Assembly (NCBI GenBank): GCA_947372535.1
Contig: CANBUA010000046.1
Coordinates: forward strand, 1 to 21,297
DNA length: 21,297 nt
Origin: Burkholderiales bacterium
GTDB lineage: Bacteria > Pseudomonadota > Gammaproteobacteria > Burkholderiales > Burkholderiaceae
Direction: 5' to 3'
The translations under genes and the position numbers were made by a program. The first letter of the stretch is position 1. Each line of letters starts with the position of its first letter. Below the pieces are notes generated by a model. It was not told where the DNA came from, ran no database searches, and saw nothing but the letters and a program-made list of their open reading frames with translations. Shown one piece after another: positions 8,450 through 15,580 of the stretch.

Positions 8450-9115
8450 TCAGCCCAAGACCTGAGCTAGCCAGCGCCCACCCGCCTCCACGTTGTCGAT
8501 GAGGGGGATGTCCAGGCTGGGCGCGATGTCGGCCGCCCAGCCACCCAAGGCGGCCCCGCCCAGCACCATGGCGCGGGCCTGAGGCCAGTCCCGCTCAGTG
8601 CGCTGGCAAGCTTCTTTCAAGGCCGATTTGGCCGCGTCGGGCGATTGCGCCATGTCGCCGCCCGTGGCCTCAAGCGTGCAGACATGCACCAGCCCTTCAG
8701 GGCCCGCCAAACGCAGGCAACGCGCCAGGCGCTCCAGCATCGGACCCCATGCCTGGCCGCCGGTGACCACCGTGAAGGGGCCATGAGCCTGGGCCTCACG
8801 CATGGCGGCCTCGGCCAGACCCGTCACGGGCAACTCGGGCCATTGGGCCCGCAAGGCCCACACCGACGGATCACCGAAACAGCCCACCAGCACCGCGCTG
8901 GGCAGCCCGTGCTCGTCCACGTGCGTGGCAAAAGCTTCCAGGACGGCATGGCCGGCCGTGGCATAAGCGGCCTCGGAGGCGATGTAGGGCTCGCCGAAAG
9001 GGGCGGTGATCGCCATCAAAGGCATGCGCGCCTTGGCGCACCAAGGCTGCAACTGCGCCACCAGGCCATCGGTCACGGCCTGGGTGGTGTTGGGGTTGAT
9101 CAGCAAGGCGTGCAT
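8450..9115 (-). CDS. Asp/Glu/hydantoin racemase family protein lacking the second catalytic Cys
   Basis: 221 residues, starting MHALLINPNTTQAVTD, a typical opening for hydantoin and Asp/Glu racemases. GAAGGG lies upstream of the ATG. Cys79 in VGCFGDP is the expected first catalytic cysteine. In hydantoin and allantoin racemases the second Cys sits in a late LGCAG motif; here the matching segment (VLGGAALGGW) has Gly187 instead, and the codon is clearly GGG. A two-base racemisation mechanism is therefore doubtful. The protein may act as an isomerase, lyase or decarboxylase-like relative, or be inactive. It is the last gene of the ABC transporter operon, 21 bp after the GntR gene, which suggests it acts on the imported compound or a derivative. 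Confidence 0.82.
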   Translation of the reverse strand: MHALLINPNTTQAVTDGLVAQLQPWCAKARMPLMAITAPFGEPYIASEAAYATAGHAVLEAFATHVDEHGLPSAVLVGCFGDPSVWALRAQWPELPVTGLAEAAMREAQAHGPFTVVTGGQAWGPMLERLARCLRLAGPEGLVHVCTLEATGGDMAQSPDAAKSALKEACQRTERDWPQARAMVLGGAALGGWAADIAPSLDIPLIDNVEAGGRWLAQVLG

Positions 9116-9136
9116 GAAGGCGAGCCCTTCTGGCGG

Positions 9137-9970
9137 TCAGGCTTCCAGCAACCGGCCACCCACGGGGCGGCGCGCCAGGCGTGCGGCGCGGTCCAGGCCG
9201 AACAGTTCGGCCATGTCATCGCTCAGGGTCTCGGGCTGGTTGAAGCACAGGCCGGCCTCGATATCGCACAGGTGCAAGCGCATCAGCTCGGCCGCGTTGT
9301 CGATGCGGGCTTGCAAGGGCGCCGGCTCACGCGCACGCAAGGCCGTCAGCACACTGCGGTGGGCATCGCAGCGGCAGGCATCGACCCAACGGGCGGGTGT
9401 CTGGCTGGCCGGCAAACGGGTGCGCTCGGTGGGCGCGTAGCTCATGAGGATCAGCGAGGTGCGCGAGATCAGCTTCTTGAGCATGCGTGCAAAGGTCTGG
9501 TGTTGGGCCACCTCGGCAATCAGCAGATGGAAGCGCCCTGACAGGCGCAGCGCATCGGCCTGGTCGGCCTCGCGGCGGGCCTCTTCTTCGGCCTCGATGC
9601 AATCGGCCAGGGCCTGCATGTCCTGCGGCGTGGCGCGCTCCATGAAGCGTTGCAGCAGCACGGCCTCGATCAAGGCGCGCGCCTCGAACACCTCGCGCGC
9701 ATCGGCGACAGAGGGCTGGGCCACGGTGGCGCCCTTGTTGGCTTCCAGCGTGACCACTTGTTCGTGCGCCAGGCGGATCAGCACCTGGCGAATGCGCGTG
9801 CGCGAGACGCCGAAAACCTGGCCCAGCTTGTCCTCGCCCAGGCGCGTACCAGGCAGCAGGCGCTGGTCGATCACGGCATCAATGATGCGCTCGTAGATCT
9901 CGTCATCGCTGAGCGTCGTGGCATCCGGCAGGCTCAAAGGGGCCAGTGAAGCAGTGAGTGACTGAGGCAT
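9137..9970 (-). CDS. GntR-family transcriptional regulator, FCD subfamily
   Basis: 277 residues from ATG 9970, which has AGGAG with a 6-base spacer. An in-frame ATG at 10009 overlaps the upstream permease stop (TGATG) and would add 13 residues; it lacks a comparable ribosome site. The winged helix-turn-helix covers about residues 24-86 (LGEDKLGQVFGVSRTRIRQV, with GATVAQPS closing the wing). An all-helical FCD effector domain follows, with the metal-site histidines visible in GRFHLLIAE, CDAHRSVL and LMRLHL. Regulators of this type usually bind a small carboxylate and control the adjacent operon. Two ATTGCATACAA elements upstream of the operon's first gene are the probable operators. It is the sixth gene of the operon, so it is likely autoregulated. 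Confidence 0.88.
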   Translation of the reverse strand: MPQSLTASLAPLSLPDATTLSDDEIYERIIDAVIDQRLLPGTRLGEDKLGQVFGVSRTRIRQVLIRLAHEQVVTLEANKGATVAQPSVADAREVFEARALIEAVLLQRFMERATPQDMQALADCIEAEEEARREADQADALRLSGRFHLLIAEVAQHQTFARMLKKLISRTSLILMSYAPTERTRLPASQTPARWVDACRCDAHRSVLTALRAREPAPLQARIDNAAELMRLHLCDIEAGLCFNQPETLSDDMAELFGLDRAARLARRPVGGRLLEA

Positions 9971-10008
9971 GGGCTGCTCCTGAAGTTGAAGGGTCTGGTC
10001 GTCGTCCA

Positions 10009-10893
10009 TCAAGGCGCCTGGGTGCGGCCACGGGTCAGCGCCACACCGGCCAGCGCACCAAAGATCACCAGCAGTGAAACCACGGTGGTCAGCGTGCCCA
10101 GCGCGTAGATGGAAGGCGTGGTCACCGTGGTGGTCAGGCCTTGCAGTTCCAGCGGCAGGGTGTTGAGGTCGCCGATGGCTTGAGACGACCGCGCGATCTC
10201 GTCCCAACTGAGCGTGAAGCCGAACATGCCGACGCCGACCAGTGAAGGCGCGATCAAAGGCAGCACCACATGGCGCAGCGTCTGCCAGGGCGAGGCGCCC
10301 AGGTCGCGCGCGGCTTCTTCATAGGCCGGGTTGAAGCGGTTGAACACCGCGAACATGATGAGCATGCCAAAAGGCAGCGTCCAGGTCAGGTGAGCGCCCA
10401 GGCCGGAGGTGTACAGGCCCATGAGCGTCGTATAGGCCTCCAGCGTCTCGGTCCACTGCCATCGTTCGAGCACGGTTTTGATCACGCCATCGAACAAGCG
10501 GAACTGCAGGCCAATGCCCAGCGAGATGATGATGGACGGCATGATCAAACTGGCCACCGAGGTGTAGAACAGCAGCCCGCTGCCCTTGAAGCCTTTGCGG
10601 AAAGCCAAGCCGGCCAGCAGCGAGAACAGCACGGTCAGCAGCATGACCACCGAGCCCAGGCCCAGCGAGCGCTTGAGGGCCGCCGAGATGTCCACCACGC
10701 CCAGGCCCTTGAAGAGCTCGTGGTACCAGTGCAGCGAGCTGCCCTGCATGGGGAAGGTCAGGCCGCCATCGGGACCTTGGAAACTCAACACGAAGATGGT
10801 GATCACCGGGCCATAGAGGAAGAGCACATACAGGCCGAAGATGATGGCCAGCGGCAGGAAACTGCGGGTGCGACGTCGAACGGTGCCAGCCAT
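10009..10893 (-). CDS. ABC transporter permease, PotC-like (polyamine/opine type)
   Basis: 294 residues from ATG 10893. The open frame extends further upstream, but those codons overlap the preceding permease gene and do not look like protein. AAGGA lies 9 bases upstream, and only 2 bases separate this start from the upstream stop. About six membrane helices are present. The BPD_transp_1 EAA loop is seen as YEEAARDLGASPWQTLRHVV, the contact site for the ATPase. It pairs with the PotB-like permease just upstream to form the membrane channel. The family imports polyamines, opines, amino acids or related compounds; the substrate is not resolved here. Confidence 0.92.
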   Translation of the reverse strand: MAGTVRRRTRSFLPLAIIFGLYVLFLYGPVITIFVLSFQGPDGGLTFPMQGSSLHWYHELFKGLGVVDISAALKRSLGLGSVVMLLTVLFSLLAGLAFRKGFKGSGLLFYTSVASLIMPSIIISLGIGLQFRLFDGVIKTVLERWQWTETLEAYTTLMGLYTSGLGAHLTWTLPFGMLIMFAVFNRFNPAYEEAARDLGASPWQTLRHVVLPLIAPSLVGVGMFGFTLSWDEIARSSQAIGDLNTLPLELQGLTTTVTTPSIYALGTLTTVVSLLVIFGALAGVALTRGRTQAP

Positions 10894-10895
10894 GG

Positions 10896-11762
10896 TCAAA
10901 GTTCCTTTCGGAGATCGACCAGGCGGTTCAAGCCCGCGATGATCATCAGCACGATCGCCAGCAGCACCACAGCATTCGCGGCAGCCAGCGGGAATTGCAG
11001 GTACGAGGTCTGCACCTGGATGGTCTTGCCCACCGATGCGATCTGCTGCCCGCCCATCACGCCCACGGTGACGAAATCGCCCATCACCAGCGTGATCACG
11101 AAGATCGAGCCAATCAGGATGCCCGTGCGGCACAAGGGCACGATCACGTTCCACAGCGTCTGCCAACCCGAGGCGCCGCAGTCATCGGCCGCCTCCAGCA
11201 GGCTGCGGTCGATCTTCATCATCGAGTTGAAAATGGGCACCATCATGAAGGTGGTGAGCAGGTGGATGAAGGCCAGCACCACCGAGAAATCGGAATACAG
11301 CAACCAGTCCAAGGGTTTGTCGATGATGCCTGCGCCGGTCAGGGCCTGGTTGACCAGGCCATTGCGGCCCAGCAGCGGGATCCACGAGATCATGCGGATC
11401 ACGTTGGACGTCCAGAACGGGATGGTCATGACCGTGAAGAGCACGGTCTGCGCGCCCACGCTGGGCACATGGAAAGCGACGAAATAAGCCAGCGTGAAAC
11501 CAAGGATCAGCGAAATCAGCCAGACCAGGAAGCAGAACTTCAAGGTCGACAAATAGGTCTTGAGCGTGGTGCACAGATCGCCTTCCGACCCGCAACCGTT
11601 GAACAGCGTGACGTAGTTGTCGAAGGTGAAACCGGGCTCCAGCGTGTACTCGTTCTGCGGCCAGAAGCTCACCGCCACGATGAGCAGCAGCGGCATCACA
11701 AAGAAGATCAGAAAGACCCCACCCATCGGCAAGGCCTGCAACCAGGATGGGGGTGCTTTCAT
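10896..11762 (-). CDS. ABC transporter permease, PotB-like (polyamine/opine type)
   Basis: 288 residues with about six membrane segments, the first at roughly residues 12-31 (GGVFLIFFVMPLLLIVAVSF). The EAA motif is EAADDCGASGWQTLWNVIVP. A small periplasmic loop carries two cysteines (NGCGSEGDLCTT), which could form a disulphide. This is the first of two permease subunits and would dimerise with the PotC-like subunit. No strong ribosome site precedes ATG 11762. The gene starts 22 bp after the porin stop, so translational or transcriptional coupling to the porin is likely. Confidence 0.92.
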   Translation of the reverse strand: MKAPPSWLQALPMGGVFLIFFVMPLLLIVAVSFWPQNEYTLEPGFTFDNYVTLFNGCGSEGDLCTTLKTYLSTLKFCFLVWLISLILGFTLAYFVAFHVPSVGAQTVLFTVMTIPFWTSNVIRMISWIPLLGRNGLVNQALTGAGIIDKPLDWLLYSDFSVVLAFIHLLTTFMMVPIFNSMMKIDRSLLEAADDCGASGWQTLWNVIVPLCRTGILIGSIFVITLVMGDFVTVGVMGGQQIASVGKTIQVQTSYLQFPLAAANAVVLLAIVLMIIAGLNRLVDLRKEL

Positions 11763-11784
11763 GATGTTGCGCGTGTGGTGAGGT

Positions 11785-12819
11785 TTAGAAGCTGTGCGTG
11801 ATGCCCAAGGTCAGCAGCGTTTGCTTCTGGCCAGGCATGCCGGCAAAACCCGGCAGTTCGGAGACGAAGGCAAACGCGCTGTTGCCCTTGTTCTTCTCGA
11901 AGATCACATTGGCGTTCAGCGTGGTGCGCTTGGAGAGCTTGTAGTAGCCCTGCAGGCGCAGGTACTCGAAGTCGTCCTTGCTGCTCTTGACATCCTTCTT
12001 GACGAAATCGGCCGTCATGCCCGTCATGTCGCTGAATGGCACGTCCACACCGACATCGATCAGGTTGGCCTTGAAGGGCGTGCCGATCTCCACATCCGCG
12101 CGGCTGTAGCCCAGGCGCAGCTTGGCCATGCCGAAGTTGTAGCTGGCGCCCAGGGCATAGGTGGTGTCCGTCTTGCCGGTGCCCAGTGCATCCTTGGTGG
12201 TGTCGTACATGCCGCCGATGCTGAATGGGCCGGCGTCATAGGTGGCCGCCAGTTGGAAGAGGTTGCCAGCTGACGAGCTGACCGTCTTCTCGCCCAACGA
12301 GTAGAAGGCCACGGCCTGGAAGCCGCCCATGTTGGGCGTGCTGTACTTGATGGCGTTGTCGTAGTAGTTGCTCAGGCTGTAGAAACCACTCAGCAGGAAA
12401 GGCGCGTAGTAGCCGAAGACAAAATAGTTGCCCATCAGGTCATCGGCGGCATCCCACTGATGGCCCAGCTTGATCGTGCCGAAATCACCCGCCAGACCAA
12501 CGAAGGCCCCACGGTTCCAGAAGGCCGTGCCATTGGTCTTGCCGGTGTCTGGGGCGATGGAGGATTCCAGGTCGAAAATGGCCTTGAGGCCACCACCCAG
12601 GTCTTCGCTGCCCTTGAAGCCGATGCGCGAATTGACGATGGCGTTGTCCTCGATCTTGACCATGGATTTGGTCGTCGTCCCGTTGTAGACCTTGCTGGCG
12701 CTCAGCACATCCAGACCAACGGCGCCATAGATGGTCACCGAGGATTGGGCTTGCGCACCTGCGGCACCGCACAGTGCGGCCAGCGCGATCAGGGACGGAC
12801 GAAAGGAAACAGACTTCAT
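11785..12819 (-). CDS. Outer-membrane porin (Burkholderiales general porin type)
   Basis: 344 residues, with GGAG 6 bases upstream. The signal peptide has a Lys/Arg start and ends AGAQA, followed by QSSVTIYGAVGLDVLSASK, the standard first strand of betaproteobacterial trimeric porins. The segments SRIGFKGSEDLGGGLKAIFD and NRGAFVGLAGDFGTIKLGHQ are characteristic. The protein ends in the aromatic residue needed for outer-membrane assembly (GITHSF). The expected role is a 16-stranded passive diffusion channel. It is unusual in lying inside an ABC transporter operon, between the binding protein and the permeases, with 61 and 22 bp gaps. This suggests a dedicated outer-membrane entry route for the same substrate. 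No internal promoter is evident upstream. Confidence 0.93.
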   Translation of the reverse strand: MKSVSFRPSLIALAALCGAAGAQAQSSVTIYGAVGLDVLSASKVYNGTTTKSMVKIEDNAIVNSRIGFKGSEDLGGGLKAIFDLESSIAPDTGKTNGTAFWNRGAFVGLAGDFGTIKLGHQWDAADDLMGNYFVFGYYAPFLLSGFYSLSNYYDNAIKYSTPNMGGFQAVAFYSLGEKTVSSSAGNLFQLAATYDAGPFSIGGMYDTTKDALGTGKTDTTYALGASYNFGMAKLRLGYSRADVEIGTPFKANLIDVGVDVPFSDMTGMTADFVKKDVKSSKDDFEYLRLQGYYKLSKRTTLNANVIFEKNKGNSAFAFVSELPGFAGMPGQKQTLLTLGITHSF

Positions 12820-12880
12820 TGGAATCTCCGAAGGGGGGTTGTCAAAAAAATGGGGAGGGGGTCAATTCATCAAGTGCGCA

Positions 12881-14185
12881 TCAGGCGGCCACGAACTCGT
12901 TCCATTTCTGGACCATGTAGGTGTTCTCATCCATGATCGCGTTCCAGCAGGCGATGCCGCCCATGCGGGCCTCGTAGCTGCCGCCGTCGCGCTTTTCGCC
13001 GACCTTGGCCAGCACCTGGCCGGTGGGCGACTTGATGTCCTGGCTGGCGGCTGCGCCCTCCATCCAGTAAGCCCATTCATAGGCGTCCATCTTGGCCTTG
13101 GCGGTCTCCAGCACGGCGCTGTAATAGCCCTGGCGGTTCAGGTAGGCGCCGGCCCAGCCGTCGAGGAACCAGTTGATGAACTCATAGGTGGCATCGAGCT
13201 TTTTGCCCGAGGCCGTGGTCGGGATGCCAAAGCCTGCGGCCCAGGCGCGGTAGCCTTCCTTCAAAGGCTGGAAGGTGCAGGCGATGCCCTTGGTGCGCAC
13301 GGCCGTCACGGCAGGCGACCACATCGACTGGATCACCACCTCGCCCGAAGCCATCAGGTTGACCGACTCGTTGAAGTCTTTCCACAGGCTGCGGAACTGG
13401 CCGGCCTTCTTGGCCTCGATCAAGGTCTTGATCGTCAGGTCGATCTCCTTCTTGGTCATGTTGCCCTTGTCGGGGTACTTGTAGATGCCCATGGCCTCGA
13501 CCACCATGGCCGCATCCATGATCCCGATGGACGGGATGTTGAGGATGGCGGCCTTGCCCTTGAACTCGGGGTTGAGCAGCTCTTTCCAGCTGGTGATGGG
13601 GCGCTTGATCAGGTCGGGTCGGATGCCCAGCGTGTCGGCGTTGTAGACCGTGGGGATCAGGGTCATGTACTGCGTGGGCGTGGCCGAGAATTTTTTGGAC
13701 TTCTCGCCTTCAAGGAACATGACCTTCTTGGGTGCCGTGCCCTGGTCGCCCACCTTCTTGCCGTTGACCTCGCCCTTGGTGAACAGCGAGGTGATCTTGT
13801 CGGCATTCTTGATGCGCTTGACGTCGATGCCCTTGAGGTTGCCCGTGGGGATGATCTTCTTGAGCGAAAAGTACTCGGTGTCGATCAGGTCGAAGCTGTT
13901 GGGTGCGGTCACGGCGCGCTTGGTCACATCGTCCGTGGTCACGGGGATGTACTGCACCTTGATGCCGGTGTCGGCTTCGAACTTGTCGCCGATGGTCTTG
14001 TCCTGGTTCACGGCCGTGCCCAGGTAGCGCAGCACGATGGGCTCGGCCGAATGCACGGCGGGCGCCATGCCCGTGGCCAGGATGCCCGTGGCACCCAGCA
14101 GGCCTGACTTGAGCACCGTGCGGCGCGAGGCCTGGGCATCGCTGAATGCGGCAGGCAGGGAAGACGCTTCGTCATCATGGCTCAT
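12881..14185 (-). CDS. ABC transporter substrate-binding protein, PotD-like, Tat signal
   Basis: 434 residues; AGGAG lies 9 bases before the ATG. The N-terminus has a twin-arginine signal (S20-R21-R22-TVLKSG, then a hydrophobic run ending in AVHSAEP), so export is probably by Tat, already folded. The mature part is a type-2 periplasmic binding protein: VLRYLGTAVNQDKTIGDKFE, later YNADTLGIRPD, SWKELLNPEFKGKAA and a C-terminal Trp/Tyr-rich region (DAYEWAYWMEGA). It resembles the spermidine/putrescine and opine binding-protein group (SBP_bac family). The ligand cannot be assigned. Second gene of the operon, 65 bp after the ATPase gene. Confidence 0.92.
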   Translation of the reverse strand: MSHDDEASSLPAAFSDAQASRRTVLKSGLLGATGILATGMAPAVHSAEPIVLRYLGTAVNQDKTIGDKFEADTGIKVQYIPVTTDDVTKRAVTAPNSFDLIDTEYFSLKKIIPTGNLKGIDVKRIKNADKITSLFTKGEVNGKKVGDQGTAPKKVMFLEGEKSKKFSATPTQYMTLIPTVYNADTLGIRPDLIKRPITSWKELLNPEFKGKAAILNIPSIGIMDAAMVVEAMGIYKYPDKGNMTKKEIDLTIKTLIEAKKAGQFRSLWKDFNESVNLMASGEVVIQSMWSPAVTAVRTKGIACTFQPLKEGYRAWAAGFGIPTTASGKKLDATYEFINWFLDGWAGAYLNRQGYYSAVLETAKAKMDAYEWAYWMEGAAASQDIKSPTGQVLAKVGEKRDGGSYEARMGGIACWNAIMDENTYMVQKWNEFVAA

Positions 14186-14250
14186 GGTTGAGAGCTCCTA
14201 GAGTGGGTGTGTGATTGAACAGGTGAGAGGAAAATCGAAGCAGCGCGCGC

Positions 14251-15324
14251 TCAAGCCGCCAGGGCATGCACATCGCTGGCTGCCCAGGTCGCGCTGACGG
14301 CATCGCCGGGCTGCCAGGGCGTGGCGTTGAAAGCGGCCTCGCTCAACATCACGTTGAGTTCGGACTCGTCGGACGGCTTGCCCGCCACGACCAGCGAAGG
14401 GCTGTGCAAGGTGACCAGCACGAAGGTGCCCTGGTACTCCACCGCCTTGACCGTGGCCGGCAGGCTGGTGCTGGAGGCCATCAGCACGTCACGCGTCAGT
14501 TGCGTCTTGTCGGTGCGCACGGCCAGGCTCATGTCGTTGTAGGGGATGACGTTGTGGCCGCCGATGAAGCGCGCCACGAACTCGGTGCGCGGTGCGTTGA
14601 AGATCTCGTGTGGCGTGGCGTTCTGCTCGATGCGCCCGGCGTTCATCACCACCACCTGATCGGCGAGGGCCATGGCCTCTTCCTGCGAGTGGGTGACGTG
14701 GATGAAGGTCATGCCCAGGCTCTTCTGCCAGCCCTTGAGCTCGGCGCGCATCTTGATGCGCAAGAAAGGGTCGAGCGCCGAGAGCGGCTCGTCCAGCAGC
14801 AGCACGCGCGGTTCGGTGATCAGCGCGCGCGCCAGGGCCACCCGCTGCTGCTGGCCACCCGACAGCTCCGACGGCTTGCGCTGCGCCAGGTGCCCCAGCG
14901 AGACGCGCTGCAGCAGGTCTTGCGCCTTGGCATGCCGCTCGGCCTTGCCCATGCCACGCATCTTCAGGCTGAAGGCCACGTTGTCCAGCGCGCTCAAATG
15001 CGGGAAGAGCGCGTAGCTCTGGAACATCATCGAGGTGCCCCGCGCCGAGGCCGGCAGGTTGGTGATGTTGCGACCGCCCAGCACGATGTCGCCCTCGCTG
15101 GCATCTTCGTGGCCGGCGATCATGCGCAGCGTCGAGGTCTTGCCGCAACCCGAGGGGCCCAGCAGGCAGCAGTAGTGCCCGGCCTTGACCACCAGGTCGA
15201 TGTGATCGACCGCCACGGGCGCTTGAGGGCCATCGCCATAGCGCTTGACCAGCTGGACCAGTTCCAGGTCAGGCTGGGCGGCCATCGTGGCCAGGCGCTG
15301 TTCTTCGATCGTCTGCGTGTTCAT
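14251..15324 (-). CDS. ABC transporter ATP-binding protein, PotA-like
   Basis: 357 residues from ATG 15324, with GAAAGG upstream. All nucleotide-binding motifs are intact: Walker A GPSGCGKT (56-63), Q-loop MFQSYALFP (100-108), signature LSGGQQQR (154-161), Walker B VLLLDEP (174-180) and H-loop His212 (HVTHS). The C-terminal third is a TOBE-type regulatory domain (LPATVKAVEYQGTFVLVTL). It energises the PotB/PotC-like permeases at the inner-membrane face. This is the first gene of the seven-gene operon; a perfect sigma-54 promoter ends 43 bases upstream of its start. Confidence 0.94.
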   Translation of the reverse strand: MNTQTIEEQRLATMAAQPDLELVQLVKRYGDGPQAPVAVDHIDLVVKAGHYCCLLGPSGCGKTSTLRMIAGHEDASEGDIVLGGRNITNLPASARGTSMMFQSYALFPHLSALDNVAFSLKMRGMGKAERHAKAQDLLQRVSLGHLAQRKPSELSGGQQQRVALARALITEPRVLLLDEPLSALDPFLRIKMRAELKGWQKSLGMTFIHVTHSQEEAMALADQVVVMNAGRIEQNATPHEIFNAPRTEFVARFIGGHNVIPYNDMSLAVRTDKTQLTRDVLMASSTSLPATVKAVEYQGTFVLVTLHSPSLVVAGKPSDESELNVMLSEAAFNATPWQPGDAVSATWAASDVHALAA

Positions 15325-15367
15325 GGGCGGGGCCTTTCAAAAGCCAGGGCTCGTGGACATGCAAACC

Positions 15368-15382
15368 GCAAAGGTCGTGCCA
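15368..15382 (-). promoter_or_regulatory. Sigma-54 (RpoN) promoter of the ABC transporter operon
   Basis: On the minus strand this reads TGGCACGACCTTTGC, a full match to TGGCACG-N4-TTGC. It is preceded by the favoured C, and the GG-to-GC gap is exactly 10 bases. The -12 GC lies at 15369-15368, so transcription would start near 15357, about 33 bases before the ATG of the ATPase gene. Position, orientation and match all agree. The required enhancer-binding activator is not encoded nearby. Confidence 0.72.
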
Positions 15383-15449
15383 GGTCAAAACATGGGTTTG
15401 CCGTCGATGAGGGCTTGGCTGGCGCCACGGAATCGAGCACACCGCACCA

Positions 15450-15484
15450 ATTGCATACAATTTGCCAGGCGGATTGCATACAAA
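15450..15484. promoter_or_regulatory. Tandem ATTGCATACAA sites, probable GntR/FCD operators
   Basis: ATTGCATACAAT (15450-15461) is a near-perfect palindrome of the form ATTGYATRCAAT. A second copy, ATTGCATACAAA, lies at 15473-15484, with centres 23 bp apart. FCD-type GntR regulators commonly bind such sites, and one is encoded in the operon. The sites lie roughly 100-120 bp upstream of the predicted start of the ABC operon and also upstream of the divergent ATPase gene. Confidence 0.55.
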
Positions 15485-15509
15485 AAGTGCGTGCACTTGG
15501 TGCGCACCA
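15485..15509. promoter_or_regulatory. Two adjacent palindromes in the divergent control region
   Basis: AAGTGC-GT-GCACTT (15485-15498) is a perfect inverted repeat with a 2-base centre. TGGTGCGCACCA (15498-15509) is a perfect 12-base palindrome. They follow directly on the ATTGCATACAA sites and end just before the plus-strand sigma-54 element. They could bind an activator for the leftward promoter, about 135-147 bp upstream of its start, or a repressor of the rightward one. No binding family is assigned. Confidence 0.4.
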
Positions 15510-15511
15510 TC

Positions 15512-15526
15512 TGGCACGAACCATGC
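15512..15526 (+). promoter_or_regulatory. Near-consensus sigma-54 promoter facing the ParA-like gene
   Basis: TGGCACGAACCATGC matches TGGCACG-N4-TTGC except for one base (A for the first T of TTGC). The essential GG and GC are correctly spaced. Including flanks, 15 of 18 bases equal the oppositely oriented element at 15368-15382. Transcription would start near 15538, 43 bases before the ATG of the ATPase gene. Confidence 0.5.
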
Positions 15527-15550
15527 GGCTCCTCCAGCTGTGTCCAACTT

Positions 15551-15571
15551 GCGGCGCGCCCCAAGCGCCGC
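15551..15571 (+). other. GC-rich hairpin in the leader of the ParA-like gene
   Basis: GCGGCGC (15551-15557) pairs with GCGCCGC (15565-15571) over a 7-base loop (GCCCCAA). It ends 9 bases before the ATG at 15581, where a ribosome site would normally be, and no Shine-Dalgarno sequence is visible. It may limit or regulate translation. Confidence 0.4.
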
Positions 15572-15580
15572 GCTCCTGCC

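Noticed and set aside
12731..14107. Long plus-strand open frame opposite the binding-protein gene
   Set aside because: The minus-strand binding protein is unambiguous, and the opposite frame shows only biased Gly/His/Leu composition.
15245..15580. Extended N-terminus of the ParA-like protein
   Set aside because: The stretch is the divergent promoter region, would start upstream of the predicted transcription start, and encodes no conserved sequence.
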